A stretch of 64,000 bases of DNA from an uncultured Croceitalea sp. (GCA_947503285.1 CANNDD010000003.1:496001-560000), one strand, 5' to 3'. Positions 27,346 through 36,427 are shown, counted from the first letter of the stretch. The notes: generated by a model from the letters alone, not told the origin. Numbers and translations are program-made.

Positions 27346-27871
27346 AATTCAATGTTTTTAGCAATTCTTTTAGTTGTCCTTTTCCCCGCAACAGACGGGT
27401 TCTGGAAGCCGTTTCAGAGATATTCAAAATTTCGGCTATTTCACTATGATCGTAACCTTCAACCAAAAAAAGCTGCACTACATATTTGTATTTATCCGAT
27501 AATGATGCTATCGCATTTTTAACCTCTTCCAAACCAATTCCTTCATCAACCTCCCAATTATCATCATCCGTCACGTGCATATAGCCCTCATCCAACGCAA
27601 CAGTCCTTTCCCGCTTTGATTTTAAGAAATCAATACTTCCATTGACTACTATTCGTTTCAACCATGCCCCAAAAGTCACTTCGCCTTTGTATTGTTCCAT
27701 TTTTTGAAAGGCCTTGATAAAAGATTCTTGCAACACGTCTTCAGCATCATCAACATTTTTCAAAAACCGCATGGCAACACAGAACATACCTTCACAATAA
27801 TGCTTATAAAGCTTTAATTGTGCTTTTCGGTCGTTGGCCTTACACCGCGCTACCAGTTCTGAATGCAACAT
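27329..27871 (-). CDS. ECF-type RNA polymerase sigma factor
   Basis: 180 aa. Region 2: FCVAMRFLKNVDDAEDVLQESFIKAFQKMEQYKGEVTFGAWLKRIVVNGSIDFLK; region 4: LFLVEGYDHSEIAEILNISETASRTRLLRGKGQLKELL, the -10 and -35 recognition helices. The linker between them carries an acidic loop (HVTDDDNWEVDEG). It heads the operon with an anti-sigma and a DUF4097-like gene. A possible self-promoter (TGCCAC-N16-CGTCTT on the minus strand) is 68-95 bp upstream. It belongs to a different ECF lineage than the factor at 47634 and probably responds to envelope stress. Confidence 0.92.
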   Translation of the reverse strand: MLHSELVARCKANDRKAQLKLYKHYCEGMFCVAMRFLKNVDDAEDVLQESFIKAFQKMEQYKGEVTFGAWLKRIVVNGSIDFLKSKRERTVALDEGYMHVTDDDNWEVDEGIGLEEVKNAIASLSDKYKYVVQLFLVEGYDHSEIAEILNISETASRTRLLRGKGQLKELLKTLNYGARS

Positions 27872-27938
27872 GGTTAGTTGTAGTTCTGTTTTGGTTGTTT
27901 TGAATTACGTATCATATTTTATGACCGAATTCTTTTAA

Positions 27939-27966
27939 AAGACGAATGAAAAAATTAGATGTGGCA
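27939..27966 (-). promoter_or_regulatory. Candidate ECF promoter of the 27.87-kb sigma operon
   Basis: On the minus strand: TGCCAC (27966-27961), 16-bp spacer, CGTCTT (27944-27939). The CGTC -10 core is typical of ECF promoters; the -35 lacks the usual AAC, so support is moderate. Confidence 0.35.
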
Positions 27967-28145
27967 AAAAAGTCATTTTTTCCCAAAAAAAAACTGAAAT
28001 AGCGAACAACATTTTCATTTATTGAAATTTAAATCCAATAAATAGTAGTTCTTGCATTCCATATCGATTCGTACTAAGAAATGTAAAGCGATTATGTAAG
28101 TGGTTTGAATACTTTATTTTAGTAGTTCATGTAGTTGAATTTGTC

Positions 28146-29180
28146 TTGAAGAAAGAAGAAAATAAAAAAGATTTTACGACCAAGCGGTTAAAAACCCTTA
28201 GAAAAAAGGACCTATCCGTACAAGGGTTGCTCGACGGACTTCTTAAGGGGGATAAATCTGCCTTGGGGCAAGCCATTACACTCATAGAAAGTACCAAGGT
28301 CAGCCATCTAAAAAAGTCTGAAGAATTAATTACACGATGTTTAAGGTATGCCGGCAATAGTGTACGAATAGGTATTACGGGGGTACCTGGTGTAGGGAAA
28401 AGCACTTTCATTGAATCTTTTGGATCACATTTGACAAAATTGGGTAAAAAAGTAGCCGTTTTAGCCGTAGACCCGTCAAGTTCATTCACAAAAGGAAGTA
28501 TTTTGGGTGATAAGACCCGCATGGAGTCTTTGGCCAAGAATGCGAGTGCTTTTATAAGACCTTCACCAGCAAGTGATTCCCTTGGTGGTGTGACCAGAAA
28601 AACCCGTGAAACCATTATTCTTTGCGAAGCTGCAGGTTACGAAACTATTTTAATCGAAACGGTTGGCGTGGGGCAAAGCGAAACGGTTGTGCATAGTATG
28701 GTAGATTTCTTTTTACTATTGAAATTGGCGGGGGCAGGCGATGAACTTCAAGGTATAAAACGAGGTATTATGGAAATGGCCGATGCCATAGTGATCAATA
28801 AAGCGGACGGTAACAATTTGAAAAACGTGAAATTGGCGCAAACTGAATTCAGCAGGGCCCTACATTTATACCCACCTAAACCCAATGGTTGGGCCCCTCA
28901 GGTATTGAGTTGTTCGGCGCTAGAAAATAAGGGCATTGAAGCCATATGGAATATGATCTTAGAGTTTGTCAAAACCACCCAACAAAACTCCTATTTTGAA
29001 AAGAACCGTTCTGAGCAAAATAAAAACTGGTTCTTACAAACCGTTGAGCAACTGTTAAAGCAACAATTTTATCAAGATAGTGACACGAAACAATTATTAA
29101 AAAAGTTGTTACCTGAAGTGGAACTTAACAAAATTTCTCCTTTCGCCGCTGCGAACAAATTGATAAACGCCAGAAAATAG
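28146..29180 (+). CDS. meaB: Methylmalonyl-CoA mutase-associated GTPase MeaB
   Basis: 344 aa P-loop GTPase of the MeaB/ArgK/MMAA family, which protects and reloads B12 in methylmalonyl-CoA mutase. Walker A GVPGVGKST (79-87), switch region DPSSSFTKGSILGDKTRM, VETVGVGQSE-type segment (IETVGVGQSETVV), guanine motif NKADG. The helical N-terminal and C-terminal arms (dimerisation) are present. It starts with TTG at 28146; no ATG is nearby in frame. The mutase subunits are not in this window; the cobalamin adenosyltransferase is at 13494. Confidence 0.93.
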   Translation: MKKEENKKDFTTKRLKTLRKKDLSVQGLLDGLLKGDKSALGQAITLIESTKVSHLKKSEELITRCLRYAGNSVRIGITGVPGVGKSTFIESFGSHLTKLGKKVAVLAVDPSSSFTKGSILGDKTRMESLAKNASAFIRPSPASDSLGGVTRKTRETIILCEAAGYETILIETVGVGQSETVVHSMVDFFLLLKLAGAGDELQGIKRGIMEMADAIVINKADGNNLKNVKLAQTEFSRALHLYPPKPNGWAPQVLSCSALENKGIEAIWNMILEFVKTTQQNSYFEKNRSEQNKNWFLQTVEQLLKQQFYQDSDTKQLLKKLLPEVELNKISPFAAANKLINARK

Positions 29181-29239
29181 GGTACTATCAAATGGGGGCG
29201 CCACATTTATTGGGCATATTTCAGTTGTAATTAAAAGCC

Positions 29240-29247
29240 TAAATTTG
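29240..29247 (+). promoter_or_regulatory. -7 box (TAAATTTG) of the GT2 gene
   Basis: Exact TAnnTTTG match; predicted start about 29253, leaving about 15 nt to the ATG at 29269. It overlaps the alternative TTG start at 29245, which is therefore rejected. Confidence 0.55.
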
Positions 29248-29268
29248 CCACGTTTTATACGTCTATAT

Positions 29269-30231
29269 ATGCAAATTGTAACCAACGCTTTTCTATCCAT
29301 CGTAGTTCCCCTTTATAACGAAGAGGACAATGTGACACTGTTGACTGAAAAAATTCATGAAAGCCTTAACGGATATGACTACCAAATCATTTACGTAGAT
29401 GATTTTTCAACAGATGATACGCGACAGGTTATAAAAAAAATGGACGATGATAAAGTGCATTTGATTGAGCTCAAAAAAAATTATGGCCAGAGTCTGGCAC
29501 TGGCTGCGGGCATAGATTATGCCACTGGGGATTATATCATTACCATGGATGGTGATCTGCAGAATGACCCATCAGACATTCCTAAAATGTTGGAGTATGC
29601 CGAAGAGGGCGAATATGACCTGATTACGGGTATTCGGCAAAAAAGAAAAGATTCGCTGGTAAAAAAGATTCCTTCGAAAATTGCTAACTTTTTGGTGCGT
29701 AGGGTAACCAAATTGGATATTAAGGATAATGGTTGTGCACTGAAGGTTTTCACCAAAGAAATTGCCAAAGGCCTCAACCTATATGGTGAAATGCATCGGT
29801 TTATAACACTTTTGGCATTTTTGGAAGGTGCTCAAATCAAACAAGTGCCGGTCAAACACCATGCGCGCAATGCAGGCGTTTCAAAATATGGTTTGGAACG
29901 GGTTTTCAAAGTTGTTGCCGATATGATGTTACTGCTCTTCATACGTAAATACTTTCAGCGGCCCATTCACCTCTTTGGTATTTTTGGGGTGTTCTTAATG
30001 ATTCTAGGGACCTTGATTGAAATGTACCTGCTTGTTGTAAAGTTTGGTTTTGGCGAGGATATTGGGACAAGGCCACTCTTGATTTTCGGTATGATGTTAA
30101 TTTTAGGGGGCATCCAACTATTTACCATTGGTATTGTAATGGAGTTGTTGATAAGAACCTATTATGAATCGCAATCAAAACGCCCCTATCGAATCAAAAA
30201 AATTACCATAGGTGACGGACAAACGGCGTAA
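29269..30231 (+). CDS. Family 2 glycosyltransferase, polyprenyl-phosphate type (DPM1/GtrB-like)
   Basis: 320 aa from ATG at 29269. The GT-A domain has FLSIVVPLYNEEDNV, IIYVDDFSTDDT, NYGQSLALAAGIDYATGD and the D-x-D in TMDGDLQNDP, with KHHARNAGVSKYGLERV as the DPM1-like acceptor loop. The last 100 residues hold two membrane helices, as in GtrB/ArnC enzymes that load a sugar on undecaprenyl phosphate at the inner leaflet. It overlaps the flippase-like gene by 20 bp, and a GT39 enzyme that would use such a donor lies convergently just beyond. The sugar is not predictable. Confidence 0.9.
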   Translation: MQIVTNAFLSIVVPLYNEEDNVTLLTEKIHESLNGYDYQIIYVDDFSTDDTRQVIKKMDDDKVHLIELKKNYGQSLALAAGIDYATGDYIITMDGDLQNDPSDIPKMLEYAEEGEYDLITGIRQKRKDSLVKKIPSKIANFLVRRVTKLDIKDNGCALKVFTKEIAKGLNLYGEMHRFITLLAFLEGAQIKQVPVKHHARNAGVSKYGLERVFKVVADMMLLLFIRKYFQRPIHLFGIFGVFLMILGTLIEMYLLVVKFGFGEDIGTRPLLIFGMMLILGGIQLFTIGIVMELLIRTYYESQSKRPYRIKKITIGDGQTA

Positions 30232-31090
30232 AATAAGTACTACAGCACTAAAAATAATAGTCAGCGTAGCCCTTACCTATTTTATTTTTACCAAGATAAA
30301 TTTTTCAGACGTACTTGAGGTGCTGAAACGTGCTAAAGCTGGGTACCTCATCTTGGCAATTTTGCTTTTCATTATTTCGAAGGCTTTAAATGCTTTTCGG
30401 CTGAACCTTTACTTTCATGCCATTGGGGTTCAATTGACCCAGATAAGTAATTTGAAGTTATATCTTTTAGGGATGTTCTATAACCTTTTCTTACCTGGCG
30501 GAATTGGTGGTGATGCTTATAAGGGCTATGTGATCCAGAAAAAATACCGTTCTGGCACGAAGAAAGTGGTGGCTGTTTTACTTCTAGATCGTTTAAGTGG
30601 AATGCTGTTCATATTCATATATGCCTGTCTGTTAGCCATTTTTTTACCAGACAATACTTTTTTAGGCTATAATTGGCTTTTGGGGCTGGCCATTCCCATC
30701 GGTATTGCAGGCTTCTGGTTCTTGAACAAGATATGGTTTTCATATACTTTAAAGGCTTTTTGGGGCTCTTTTATATATTCGGGTATTTTACAGGCTACCC
30801 AGCTATTAGCCGTGGTCTGTATTCTTAGGGCCCTGTCGATTACCTTAAATGAGATAGCCTACTTGTTCGTATTTTTGATTTCATCTATAGTCTCGGTAGT
30901 TCCCTTAACGATTGGGGGAATCGGAAGCCGTGAAGTCACTTTTTTATATGGGGCCAAATGGTTGGGACTCAATGCAGATAGCTCCATTGCAATTAGCATG
31001 GTCTTTTTTTTAATCACCGCACTGGTCTCCTTATTTGGCATATACCATCACTTTAACAAGCCACGGCTTGAAGTGATTGCAGATCAATAA
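30212..31090 (+). CDS. Flippase-like membrane protein (LPG synthase TM / UPF0104 family)
   Basis: 292 aa with GTG start inside the end of the GT2 gene (20-bp overlap). Seven to eight membrane helices. Family landmarks: FNAFRLNLYFHAIG-like segment (ALNAFRLNLYFHAIGVQ), YNLFLPGGIGGDAYKGY with the conserved P-G-G-I-G-G-D, LLDRLSGM, and VPLTIGGIGSREVTFLYGA. It lacks the cytoplasmic catalytic domain of MprF. Members next to polyprenyl-phosphate GTs are thought to move or assist the lipid-linked sugar across the membrane. Ends in a 7-bp tail-to-tail overlap with the GT39 gene. Confidence 0.88.
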   Translation: MTDKRRKISTTALKIIVSVALTYFIFTKINFSDVLEVLKRAKAGYLILAILLFIISKALNAFRLNLYFHAIGVQLTQISNLKLYLLGMFYNLFLPGGIGGDAYKGYVIQKKYRSGTKKVVAVLLLDRLSGMLFIFIYACLLAIFLPDNTFLGYNWLLGLAIPIGIAGFWFLNKIWFSYTLKAFWGSFIYSGILQATQLLAVVCILRALSITLNEIAYLFVFLISSIVSVVPLTIGGIGSREVTFLYGAKWLGLNADSSIAISMVFFLITALVSLFGIYHHFNKPRLEVIADQ

Positions 31091-32742
31091 ATGTGCACTA
31101 AATGCATCTTGTTCAATTTTTTTCCCCTTGTAGAAGGTTCCAAAAACTTTAGTTGAAGTCTTGTTATCCTAAATTGGTCCACCGTAATTTGTTCGTCCCA
31201 ATCAAACCCGGAAGCCTTAAGCTCCTCTAGGCCATTGGTATCGGAATATACCCAGAAATCCTTTTTCTCAGAAAGCTCATCCAAAGAGGCTATTTGAACG
31301 GGGCGTTTATTGTAAAAGTCAAGGGCCCAGGTATGTCTATTTGAGAATTTATAGATATTTTCTACAGATATACCCTTCTCCCTTACTTTTTCGGCCATAG
31401 TAGACCCACCTTGGTAATCCAATAAAGAAGGATAAAAATGGGTATTTAAAATACCGTTCAAGAGTAATGAACTACACACCGACAATGTAATAATACGCAT
31501 GTAATACGCTTCGCGCTTTAAGCAGAAATAAGCAATGGTAAGTAGTGAAACCATTAAGACCACATAACTTATCCAATTTTCAAATTTGAATACATAGAAG
31601 CAGATCAAAAGTGAAAATATAAAGACCAGACTTAAAATAAAGTATTGTATCCCCAGTAAAATCTTGATTTCCCGCTCTTTTGTAAATCGATACAGGCTAT
31701 GCGCATAAGATGCGGTTAAAATGGCATACAAAGGCATCATAATGTTCATATAATGCGGTAATTTGAATTGCGCAAAACTGATGATAAAAAAGATAATGGT
31801 AATACCACCTAAAGTCAAAAATTCGTACTTTGGATTATATCGAAATCGCAACTTGACGAAGCTTTTCATCCGCCACCAATAGGCAATTAACGCCAATGCC
31901 GTCCAAGGCAAGAATACCCATAAAAAAGTGTGGAAAAAGAAAAAATAGTCACTACTGTTCTTACCCATACCCGTACCGCTCAAACGTTCGAAACTTTGTT
32001 CCCAAAAAATAAAAAAGATACCACTGCGACTACTTCTTCCGCGAATGACCTTTTCGGGGTACAGGTCAAACTGATGGTAGTAGGCATACAGCATGGGGGC
32101 AATGGCCATGGCAAAAACCAATACGGCAACTACCACCTTCCAACTCAAGAAAAGTTTCCACTTTCTCGTATATGCCATATGGCATAAAATACATAGCCCT
32201 ATAACGAGCAATGCTATTTGCCCTTTGGTGGAAAAGGCAATTCCCGCCGCAAAAGCCCCGATTGCAATATTTTTCAGACTATTCGTCTCAATATAGGCCA
32301 CTAGTTGCCATATCGCCAAAATAGTGAACCCCGTAAGTACCGCATCGGTTCGAACATCTATCACAGAGAGTACGATGGTCTGGCAAGTCATAAAAATCAA
32401 TGCCGAGAATCGACCGATATCGTTGTTATAGAGTAGTTTTCCTAAACCATAACAACTGTAAGCACCTAACAACGTGGCCAGTAGACCTGGAATACGATAA
32501 GCCCAATCATAAATACCAAAGATTTTAAAAGAAAGTGCGGCCAACCAATAATGCATGTGCGGCTTATCGAGGTATTCATTAGGCCCTTTGAAGAGATTGA
32601 TAAAATCATTTTCTTGTACCATCCGCATGGCCATTACAGCGAATTGTGCAGAATCATTCTCAAAGAGGGTAACAAACATTCCGGCGATATATACCAAAAC
32701 GATCAAAGCAATTAAAACCCAATATCTTGCCGAAGAGATCAT
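31084..32742 (-). CDS. Family 39 glycosyltransferase (ArnT-like)
   Basis: 552 aa polytopic enzyme. The first periplasmic loop has the catalytic-type acidic residue in FENDSAQFAVMAMRM and the K-P-H-x-H-Y-W motif in YLDKPHMHYWLAAL, typical of ArnT/PMT enzymes that take a sugar from a polyprenyl phosphate. About 11 helices follow, then a soluble C-terminal domain of about 110 residues (from about 440) on the periplasmic side. Likely substrate is lipid A or a surface protein. Its start overlaps the PAP2 stop by 4 bp (ATGA), so they form one operon, convergent with GT2 and flippase-like genes that would supply its donor. Confidence 0.88.
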   Translation of the reverse strand: MISSARYWVLIALIVLVYIAGMFVTLFENDSAQFAVMAMRMVQENDFINLFKGPNEYLDKPHMHYWLAALSFKIFGIYDWAYRIPGLLATLLGAYSCYGLGKLLYNNDIGRFSALIFMTCQTIVLSVIDVRTDAVLTGFTILAIWQLVAYIETNSLKNIAIGAFAAGIAFSTKGQIALLVIGLCILCHMAYTRKWKLFLSWKVVVAVLVFAMAIAPMLYAYYHQFDLYPEKVIRGRSSRSGIFFIFWEQSFERLSGTGMGKNSSDYFFFFHTFLWVFLPWTALALIAYWWRMKSFVKLRFRYNPKYEFLTLGGITIIFFIISFAQFKLPHYMNIMMPLYAILTASYAHSLYRFTKEREIKILLGIQYFILSLVFIFSLLICFYVFKFENWISYVVLMVSLLTIAYFCLKREAYYMRIITLSVCSSLLLNGILNTHFYPSLLDYQGGSTMAEKVREKGISVENIYKFSNRHTWALDFYNKRPVQIASLDELSEKKDFWVYSDTNGLEELKASGFDWDEQITVDQFRITRLQLKFLEPSTRGKKLNKMHLVHIY

Positions 32743-33314
32743 GCCCTAATTTTGAGAGTTGCAAATATATATAACTTCGAGAAGACCCAACCGAAAAGGA
32801 ATCCCACCAAAATGCCGGTTAGAACATCCAATGGAAAATGCACTCCGATGTAAATACGGCTATACCCGACCAAAAATGCCCAAAGCAATAGAAAAGGGAC
32901 CAGTATGCGATACTTATGCTTTAGAAGAAAGACAAAAAAAGTAGCCAGTGTAAAAGAATTCGCTGCATGTGCTGAAAAAAAGCTGAACTTACCGCCGCAA
33001 TAGCCTTTGACCAGTCGCATTAAATCAATGATATCGTTATCGTAACAAGGCCGTAACCTACCAAAACCGTATTTGAAAAAGTTGGACAACTGGTCGGTGC
33101 AGGTAATTAAAAGTGTTACCGTAATAACAAGTACAATCATTCTTTTTAAGCCAAAAGTGCGATAAGAAAGTACGAGCAACAGCAGAAAAATTGGAATGGT
33201 AACCAGACTTAAGGTTCTTGATAAATACATCCAAAAGCCATCCCAGGTTTCAGTGCCTAGACCATTCAAGTAAAGAAAAAATGCTTTATCCCATTGTATT
33301 AATTCCTCTAACAT
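32739..33314 (-). CDS. PAP2 family membrane phosphatase
   Basis: 191 aa with five to six helices. Motif 1 K-x6-R-P is K81 to P89 (KYGFGRLRP); motif 2 is SAH at 114-116 (usual S-G-H, here S-A-H); motif 3 is YSRIYIGVHFPLDVL (S-R-x5-H-x3-D). PAP2 enzymes dephosphorylate lipid phosphates; candidates here are undecaprenyl pyrophosphate, or lipid A phosphates as in LpxE/LpxF. Translationally coupled to the GT39 gene, so a role in the same lipid-linked sugar pathway is likely. Confidence 0.88.
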   Translation of the reverse strand: MLEELIQWDKAFFLYLNGLGTETWDGFWMYLSRTLSLVTIPIFLLLLVLSYRTFGLKRMIVLVITVTLLITCTDQLSNFFKYGFGRLRPCYDNDIIDLMRLVKGYCGGKFSFFSAHAANSFTLATFFVFLLKHKYRILVPFLLLWAFLVGYSRIYIGVHFPLDVLTGILVGFLFGWVFSKLYIFATLKIRA

Positions 33315-33317
33315 AGA

Positions 33318-33560
33318 TCAATCGTCATATCTTGAAACTTCACGATCATAAAATGCCGTAGCGGCATTGATCATATTTTCGGTTTCGGCCTCCAATTCAA
33401 CTTGATCTTCCTTGTTAAATTCCTCAAGCCATTCCAACTCATCATTTTCCAAGTTAATGACAAATCTAGGGAACTCGGTATGCACAATATATATCCCATT
33501 AGGGTAATCCGTATTGTCGCCGAGTAAAAATTTAGGTAGTTCCATAGGTTTAATTTTCAT
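33318..33560 (-). CDS. Small acidic conserved hypothetical protein
   Basis: 80 aa, strongly acidic, no signal or membrane segment. The sequence ELPKFLLGDNTDYPNGIYIVHTEFPRFVIN suggests a small beta-sheet, followed by an acidic helix. It is 3 bp upstream of the PAP2 gene and 18 bp after the MATE gene on the same strand, so it is probably part of that transcript. I do not recognise a domain beyond a general flavobacterial hypothetical. Confidence 0.7.
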   Translation of the reverse strand: MKIKPMELPKFLLGDNTDYPNGIYIVHTEFPRFVINLENDELEWLEEFNKEDQVELEAETENMINAATAFYDREVSRYDD

Positions 33561-33578
33561 TTCAAATTGGCAAACAGG

Positions 33579-34961
33579 TTAAGATAGTGATATGGTTGAT
33601 TTTGAAATTAGTTTTTTGGTCAAATAGTTAAATCGAATATACAACATTACGGCAGATGCCGTTAGGCCGAGAAGTAGTCCGATCCAAATACCCGTACTTT
33701 TAAATTCCGTGAACAATCCTAAAAAATAACTGACAGGAAAACCAATCAGCCAATAGGCGATAAAAGTAATCAGTGTTGGTATCTTAACGTCTTGAAGTCC
33801 GCGAAGTGCCCCCAGTACCACTACTTGAATACCGTCAGAAATCTGAAAAATGGCTGCCACCAACAATAATTGTGATGCCATAATGATTACTTCCGTATTG
33901 TCTAATTGATTCGCAATATCATCAACATCCAAATAAATTGTAGGCAACCAGTGTCTCCCCAATAAGAATAAGGCAGCAAAAACCACCTCAAGCAATAGGG
34001 TCAAAAAGAAAATGGATTGTGCGATTCGCCTAAGTTCCTTAAAATCCTGCAATCCTTTTTGATTGCCCACCCTCACCATCGCGGCAACACTTAACCCCAT
34101 ACCGACCATAAAGGTCATACTACTTAAATTGAGTGCTATTTGATTCGCGGCCTGTGCATTTTTACCCAACACACCGCTCAACCAAATGGCAGCGGTGAAT
34201 ATGGCGACTTCAAAAAACATTTGTAGGGCGGATGGAAAACCCAAACCGACAATTTTTCGAATGACCTTCCTCTCTATTTTTTTAAAGTTGAAACCCGTTA
34301 CATAAGTTTGGAATTTTTCTTTTCGCTTCAGTAAAAACCAGATATAAAAAACCATGATAAAACGGGCCGCTAACGTACCTATCGCAGCGCCAACAATACC
34401 TAGTTTCGGGAAACCAAAAGAGCCGAAAATCAAAAGATAATTCAGTACCACATTTACGATATTCGCAATTATCGTGGCATACATGGGGTATTTGGTTTGT
34501 GAGAGTCCCTCAGAAAATTGCTTGAAAGCCTGAAAGATAATTAAGGGTACCAACGAAAATGCCACTAATTCTAAATAGGGAATGGCCAGTCGTACTACCT
34601 CATCAGGTTGCTTCATCGCATACATCAATGGTTTGCAAAGCAAAATTATTACGAATAGGGAAAGTCCTAAGAAAGTACAAAGCACGAGACCATGTTTTAA
34701 GGCACTTTTTCCATCTGCTTCATTACCTGAACCATCAGCCTCTGCAACCAACGGTGTAATCGCCGTAGAAAAACCGATACCCAATGACATGGCAATGAAT
34801 ACAAAACTATTACCCAAAGAAACCGCAGCCAACTCAGCCGTACCCAATTGGCCGACCATGATATTGTCAGCAAAAGCCACAAAGGTATGCCCAAGCATGC
34901 CCAATATAACAGGGTAGGCCAATTTTAAATTATATGAAAACTCTTTCGTGTATTGTTTCAA
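33579..34961 (-). CDS. MATE family efflux transporter
   Basis: 460 aa with twelve membrane helices in two pseudo-repeats. Hallmarks: LAYPVILGMLGHTFVAFADNIMVGQLGTAELAAVSLGNS in the first half and GFPSALQMFFEVAIFTAAIWLSGVLGKNAQAANQIALNLSS in the second, the NorM-like signature. Exports cationic drugs or metabolites with Na+ or H+. First gene of a minus-strand run MATE, 80-aa protein, PAP2, GT39 with spacing of 18, 3 and -4 bp, so it may be cotranscribed with the lipid-sugar genes. Confidence 0.93.
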   Translation of the reverse strand: MKQYTKEFSYNLKLAYPVILGMLGHTFVAFADNIMVGQLGTAELAAVSLGNSFVFIAMSLGIGFSTAITPLVAEADGSGNEADGKSALKHGLVLCTFLGLSLFVIILLCKPLMYAMKQPDEVVRLAIPYLELVAFSLVPLIIFQAFKQFSEGLSQTKYPMYATIIANIVNVVLNYLLIFGSFGFPKLGIVGAAIGTLAARFIMVFYIWFLLKRKEKFQTYVTGFNFKKIERKVIRKIVGLGFPSALQMFFEVAIFTAAIWLSGVLGKNAQAANQIALNLSSMTFMVGMGLSVAAMVRVGNQKGLQDFKELRRIAQSIFFLTLLLEVVFAALFLLGRHWLPTIYLDVDDIANQLDNTEVIIMASQLLLVAAIFQISDGIQVVVLGALRGLQDVKIPTLITFIAYWLIGFPVSYFLGLFTEFKSTGIWIGLLLGLTASAVMLYIRFNYLTKKLISKSTISLS

Positions 34962-35004
34962 ACCAAAAATCGGATTGTTACCTTAAGTTGTATTTTACTT
35001 TTTA

Positions 35005-35790
35005 TCATTCCGCTTTAGCCCTATTCTTCGCTTCTTCCCAATAAACATCCATCTCTGCCAATGTCATTTCTTTAAGTGTTTTGCCCAACTCTTTTGCTTT
35101 TCTTTCTAAAAATTGAAAGCGACCAATAAACTTTTTATTGGTTAATTCAAGGGAGTTTTCAGGGTTGATATTGAGAAAACGCGCATAATTGACCATCGAA
35201 AATAATACGTCACCAAACTCTTCTTCCATTTTCTGCTGATTGTTCACCCTGATTTCTTCTTGAAACTCGGCCAATTCCTCTTGCAATTTTTCAAACACCT
35301 GTTCCGGTTTTTCCCAATCAAATCCCACACCTGCTACCTTCTCTTGAATACGATTGGCTTTTACCAAAGCGGGCAAGCTATTAGGTACTCCCTCCAACAC
35401 ACTTTTTTTTCCCTCTTTGAGTTTTATGTTTTCCCAATTACGCTGCACATCTTGCTCATTTTCGACTTGAACATCCCCATAAATATGAGGATGCCTATTA
35501 ATTAACTTGTCACAAATCTCGTTGGCAACATCGGCGATATCAAAATCATTGGTTTCAGAACCGATTTTGGCATAGAAAACAATGTGCAACAATACATCAC
35601 CCAATTCTTTTTTGACCTCATTCAAATCATTGTCCAATATCGCATCCCCAAGTTCATAAGTCTCCTCTATGGTAAGGTGGCGAAGCGTCTTCATGGTTTG
35701 CTTTTTATCCCAGGGGCACTGGGCCCTTAGCTCATCCATTATGGTCAACAACCTATCAAATGCCTTTAATTGGTCAGCTCTACTATTCAT
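35005..35790 (-). CDS. mazG: Nucleoside triphosphate pyrophosphohydrolase MazG
   Basis: 261 aa from ATG at 35790. Two MazG domains: the first CPWDKKQTMKTLRHLTIEETYELGDAI plus LKKELGDVLLHIVFYAKI (E-x-x-E-x(n)-E-x-x-D), the second VFEKLQEELAEFQEE with EEFGDVLFSMVNYARFL. Hydrolyses NTPs to NMP and PPi and removes aberrant nucleotides. A -7 box TAGCTTTG lies 18-25 bp upstream. MATE follows on the same strand after 43 bp. Confidence 0.93.
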   Translation of the reverse strand: MNSRADQLKAFDRLLTIMDELRAQCPWDKKQTMKTLRHLTIEETYELGDAILDNDLNEVKKELGDVLLHIVFYAKIGSETNDFDIADVANEICDKLINRHPHIYGDVQVENEQDVQRNWENIKLKEGKKSVLEGVPNSLPALVKANRIQEKVAGVGFDWEKPEQVFEKLQEELAEFQEEIRVNNQQKMEEEFGDVLFSMVNYARFLNINPENSLELTNKKFIGRFQFLERKAKELGKTLKEMTLAEMDVYWEEAKNRAKAE

Positions 35791-35807
35791 CCTCAAAAAT
35801 TCTAAGC

Positions 35808-35815
35808 CAAAGCTA
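35808..35815 (-). promoter_or_regulatory. -7 box (TAGCTTTG) of mazG
   Basis: On the minus strand, exact TAnnTTTG match with a TTG 16 bp further upstream (35834-35832). Predicted start near 35802, only about 12 nt before the ATG at 35790, which supports that start over the TTG at 35796. Confidence 0.5.
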
Positions 35816-36034
35816 CAAAGTCATGGGGAATCAATATCACATTCAAACAAAAGAAAACAAACAGTTATCAACGAAGTCATAATACCGGTAAGCAGTTTAT
35901 GCCATCAGGCGCAGAACCCGAAAAAACCGTAAAGGGCAACTTTTTTAAACGTTACCAACGAAAAGAATCCCCTAAGCCCTGAAGATCATTAAATCAAAGC
36001 ATTCCCTATCATTGCCATCGGGGTTTGAACTATT

Positions 36035-36394
36035 TCAATATTGCCCTGTTGATAAAAGCACCAAAGTACAAGCTACTTCAACTTCAACACCATTGATGGC
36101 AAGCATATCATAAAACTCAGGATTCTCAGTACCCGGATTGAAAATGACCTTTTTGGGTTTCAGGCCAATTATACTTTCATAGTACTGCTTTTGCCGTTCA
36201 GCACCCAAATACAACGTTACAATGTCAACTTTTGGTAGTTCATCTAAATTAGTCTTAATTTGCACTGAATCAATCAAACCAGGCCTTAAGCCAAAGGCAA
36301 CTGTAGTTATATTATGCTCTAATAAACGTTTTACTACCAAATTACTGTATCTATTTGGTTTTAAGGATGCTCCAAAAACAAGGGTAGTCGGCAT
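36035..36394 (-). CDS. CoA-binding domain protein (YccU-like)
   Basis: 119 aa. A single Rossmann-like CoA-binding domain: TLVFGASLKPNRYSNLVVKRLLEHN at the N-terminus holds the nucleotide loop, then DIVTLYLGAERQKQYYESI and KKVIFNPGTENPEFYDML. Small stand-alone domains of this kind bind CoA, but their function is unsettled. Single gene; an ECF-type promoter on the opposite strand begins 34 bp upstream of its start codon. Confidence 0.88.
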   Translation of the reverse strand: MPTTLVFGASLKPNRYSNLVVKRLLEHNITTVAFGLRPGLIDSVQIKTNLDELPKVDIVTLYLGAERQKQYYESIIGLKPKKVIFNPGTENPEFYDMLAINGVEVEVACTLVLLSTGQY

Positions 36395-36427
36395 ATGTTA
36401 ATTTATGTGTTAAACTACTATAAAAGT

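Noticed and set aside
29277-29304. TGTAAC-N18-CGTA, like an ECF promoter
   Set aside because: It is inside the first codons of the GT2 gene, the spacer is one base too long, and a proper promoter exists upstream.
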